Shown in pieces: positions 61,900 to 64,000 of a stretch of 64,000 bases of DNA (the stretch's first letter is position 1; each line of letters begins with the position of its first letter). The translations under genes and the position numbers were made by a program. The DNA comes from Lunatimonas sp. (GTDB taxonomy: Bacteria; Bacteroidota; Bacteroidia; Cytophagales; Cyclobacteriaceae), in NCBI RefSeq assembly GCF_020832325.1, contig NZ_JAFIEU010000051.1, forward strand, positions 124,001 to 188,000, in the 5' to 3' direction. The notes under the pieces were generated by a model that worked only from the letters and a program-made list of their open reading frames with translations, did no database searches and was not told the DNA's origin.

Positions 61900-63345
61900 T
61901 CAACCTAGGTTCCAGCCATTCCGGTATTCTCTCGAAACAAACTGGTTGGCATTGTCGTAATTGGTCACTTTCATGTTGGCAGAGTCCCACAGTAATTTTT
62001 TGCGGCCCAGGTAGCGTTCGTCACTTCGGCGTGCCTCTGGATTATCCCGCAGCATCCAGCTTCGAATGGCCACATTGCCGATCAGGATACTTTCGGTAAA
62101 TGGTCCCGCGTATTCGAACGGGGAGCTCGTTTCTGCATTTCCGTATCCTGCTAGGCAGGCATTTACCCAGTTTAGGTAATGGTCCTGATCCGGTACCCGC
62201 TGTATGGTTTCGGGAATATTGAGGATCTCATTGTCTTTTAAAGGTAGTAATCTAGGATTGGCACCGTAGCAATCAGCCATGAGTTTTCCTTTGGATCCAA
62301 TAAAGAGTACCCCGCCATCCGAGTTGCCAAAGGCCTCGCCTGGCAACAGTTCTTCTGGTTTTTCGGGAAGGATTCCCCCGTCGTACCAACTAACCTTAAT
62401 ATCTCCTTTGGCGTCTTTGCGGGGGTAGTTTAGGTGTATGGAGGTCGAAAATGGGGTCCAATCCGGGTTATGGTCTTGTTCGCGCAGGGTAAACATCCAT
62501 GTGCCTGAGACGCTACATTCTACCGAGTTCGGGAAATCGATGGGCAAAATCCGGAAGACCGGATCCATGATATGGCAAGCCATATCGCCTAGTGCGCCTG
62601 TGCCATAGGGCCACCAACCTCGCCAGTTCCATGGTAAGTAGGCTTCGTTGTAAGGGACCTTTGGAGCAGGTCCCAACCATAGGTCGTAGTCCAGTTCCTT
62701 GGGGATTTTAAAGGTTTTATCCGTGGGGACTGCTTGAGGCCAAACTGGACGGTTTGTCCAGCATTGTACTTTTTCCACAGTTCCGATAATTCCGGAGTCG
62801 TAGATTTCTTTCATACGGCGCACACCATCGCCCGATCCTCCCTGATTACCCATTTGGGTAACAACTTTGTATTTTTTAGCGGCTTCTGCTAAAACCCTTG
62901 CCTCCTGGATATTGTGAGTCAACGGTTTTTGGGTGTATACATGCTTCCCCAATTGCATGGCCGCAATGGTGGCTACGGCATGGGTATGGTCAGGTGTAGA
63001 AATCGAGCATGCGTCGATGGTGTCTTTTTCTTTTGATAGCATTTCCCGAAAATCCTTATAAAAAGTTGCCTTCGGAAAATTCTTTTTGGATTCAGCAGTC
63101 ATCCTGTCGTCCACGTCGCAGAGCGAGACAATATTTACGTGTGGGCTTTTTGCAAAGGAGGAAAGGTCGCTCCGGCCCTTACCGCCAACACCAATCCCGG
63201 CAATATTTAGCTTATCGCTAGGCGCGATATAGCCTGCACCCAACACGTGTCTGGGAACGATAAAAAAGGAAGAAGCTGCGGCGAGAGATGTTTTTTTTAA
63301 GAAATCTCTCCTAGAGTCTGTGTTTTTTGGGTTGTTGTCCTTCAT
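61900..63345 (-). CDS. Gfo/Idh/MocA-type oxidoreductase with Tat signal
   Basis: 481 residues. A twin-arginine signal (SRRDFLKKTSLAAASSFFIV) sends the folded, cofactor-bound protein across the membrane. Then a Rossmann motif (NIAGIGVGGKGRSDLSSFAK), ISTPDHTHAVATIAAMQLGK and the EKP-like TQKPLTHNI (Gln in place of Glu), and the C-terminal domain with GALGDMACHIMDPVFRIL. Typical of periplasmic sugar-oxidoreductase-like proteins of Bacteroidota. Substrate unknown. It is separated from the ASPIC gene by the terminator above, so it is transcribed separately. Confidence 0.87.
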   Translation of the reverse strand: MKDNNPKNTDSRRDFLKKTSLAAASSFFIVPRHVLGAGYIAPSDKLNIAGIGVGGKGRSDLSSFAKSPHVNIVSLCDVDDRMTAESKKNFPKATFYKDFREMLSKEKDTIDACSISTPDHTHAVATIAAMQLGKHVYTQKPLTHNIQEARVLAEAAKKYKVVTQMGNQGGSGDGVRRMKEIYDSGIIGTVEKVQCWTNRPVWPQAVPTDKTFKIPKELDYDLWLGPAPKVPYNEAYLPWNWRGWWPYGTGALGDMACHIMDPVFRILPIDFPNSVECSVSGTWMFTLREQDHNPDWTPFSTSIHLNYPRKDAKGDIKVSWYDGGILPEKPEELLPGEAFGNSDGGVLFIGSKGKLMADCYGANPRLLPLKDNEILNIPETIQRVPDQDHYLNWVNACLAGYGNAETSSPFEYAGPFTESILIGNVAIRSWMLRDNPEARRSDERYLGRKKLLWDSANMKVTNYDNANQFVSREYRNGWNLG

Positions 63346-63545
63346 CGGTTTATTGGTTGTTTTAAAGAGCTCATACCTTTTACCTCACCGGTCTTTCTAC
63401 AGGCAGGAGGAAACCAGCTATCCCTCGGCTTGAGGCAACCTACCTGATCGCTTTTTTGGGAAATTCCCTTACTGGATAGCTGTCGATATAGAATACTGCT
63501 TTTGTACCGAATACGACCATTTACAAGCTGAAAAATATATGAAAA

Positions 63546-64000
63546 TTACAGTTGCTTCTGAATTCTCTCCTTGATAAAGGCGATCAGGAGATCTTGCACA
63601 ATGGGCTTGGTCAGGTAGTCGTTCATGCCAGCTTCGAGACAGCGTTCCTTTTCTCCCATGACCGTTCCAGCCGTGAGGGCCAATATCGGAATGGAAACGC
63701 CGTTTTCAAGGTTTCGGATCGCACGTGAAGTCTCATATCCGTTCATGATGGGCATCTGAACGTCCATCAGTATCAAATCTGGAGTATGTTCTGTGACGTA
63801 CTCATACGCTTCCAAGCCATTTACTTTTTCGACCACCTCGATGGATGGGCTGATTCGCTGGAGGATTGCCTTGGTCAGCTTCATGTTAACCGGGTTGTCT
63901 TCCGCTACCAGCACAGAGAAGGGTTTCTCTTCAAGGTTTTCGGGTTGTTCGATTATCGGTACGGGCGCCTGATGAATTGATTCTCCACGTATTTTTCGGA
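63546..64000 (-). CDS. Hybrid histidine kinase/response regulator, receiver end (partial)
   Basis: The frame stays open to the window edge, so the N-terminal part is missing. A complete receiver domain is seen: acidic pair in VLVAEDNPVNMKLTKAIL, phospho-acceptor Asp in DLILMDVQMPIMNGYE, Thr/Ala segment PILALTAGT and Lys in DYLTKPIV. Just upstream is a Pro/Glu-rich linker (PVPIIEQPENLEEKPFS). A C-terminal receiver after such a linker is typical of hybrid sensor kinases. The domain's partner and signal lie outside the window. A GTG at 63912-63914 also could begin a stand-alone receiver, but the open linker argues against it. Confidence 0.8.
   Translation of the reverse strand, partial: RKIRGESIHQAPVPIIEQPENLEEKPFSVLVAEDNPVNMKLTKAILQRISPSIEVVEKVNGLEAYEYVTEHTPDLILMDVQMPIMNGYETSRAIRNLENGVSIPILALTAGTVMGEKERCLEAGMNDYLTKPIVQDLLIAFIKERIQKQL

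Overview
The window looks like a chromosomal segment of a Bacteroidota, most likely an aerobic, polysaccharide-secreting member of the Cytophagales (Cyclobacteriaceae-like). Support: promoters of the Bacteroidota type (TTTG, 19-20 bases, TAnnTTTG), type IX secretion C-terminal domains, the Bacteroidota-specific small protein DUF4295 behind ribosomal L28/L33, a DUF4290 protein beside murA, and large ASPIC/VCBS-repeat and Tat-dependent Gfo/Idh/MocA proteins. The genus is inferred.

Layout. 1-732 is the 3' part of hemE. 1007-19976 is a long plus-strand exopolysaccharide locus: two paralogous priming sugar transferases, each with its own promoter and a matching palindrome; a Wza-type export lipoprotein; a Wzc-type co-polymerase/tyrosine kinase; a Wzx-type flippase; a Wzy/ligase-type membrane protein; about six glycosyltransferases; and a tightly coupled four-gene sugar-modification module (helical-toroid enzyme, DUF354, Gfo/Idh/MocA, aldo-keto-reductase-like barrel). 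A strong terminator at 20039-20075 closes it. 20146-32104, on the minus strand and converging on the locus, holds three secreted right-handed beta-helix paralogues; two carry three malectin-like domains each and a type IX sorting domain. A plausible reading is that the operon makes a polymer outside the cell and the beta-helix proteins bind, cut or epimerise it, but no substrate is proven.

33247-37892 holds dnaK (with a sigma-54-like element and a perfect palindrome upstream), a GroES-family protein, a small outer-membrane-type protein and hemB. 37961-44123 holds a phosphate-selective-type porin, a GDP-mannose/UDP-glucose dehydrogenase, a glycosyltransferase, a possible gene remnant, a beta-phosphoglucomutase-like HAD hydrolase and ornithine aminotransferase. 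44342-55471 is mostly housekeeping: rpmB-rpmG-DUF4295, ftsY, an odd membrane-anchored beta-propeller-like protein, murA (with the catalytic Cys replaced by Asp), DUF4290, a UvrD/PcrA helicase, an LpxL-type acyltransferase, an ECF sigma/anti-sigma pair, gmk and nadD. 55468-63345, on the minus strand, holds two tandem vanadium-haloperoxidase-like lipoproteins, an ASPIC/UnbV VCBS-repeat lipoprotein and a Tat-exported oxidoreductase-like protein. The window ends inside the receiver domain end of a probable hybrid histidine kinase.

No tRNA, rRNA, CRISPR array, insertion sequence or phage gene was recognised. Positions come from reading the sequence by hand; residue positions within proteins are approximate.
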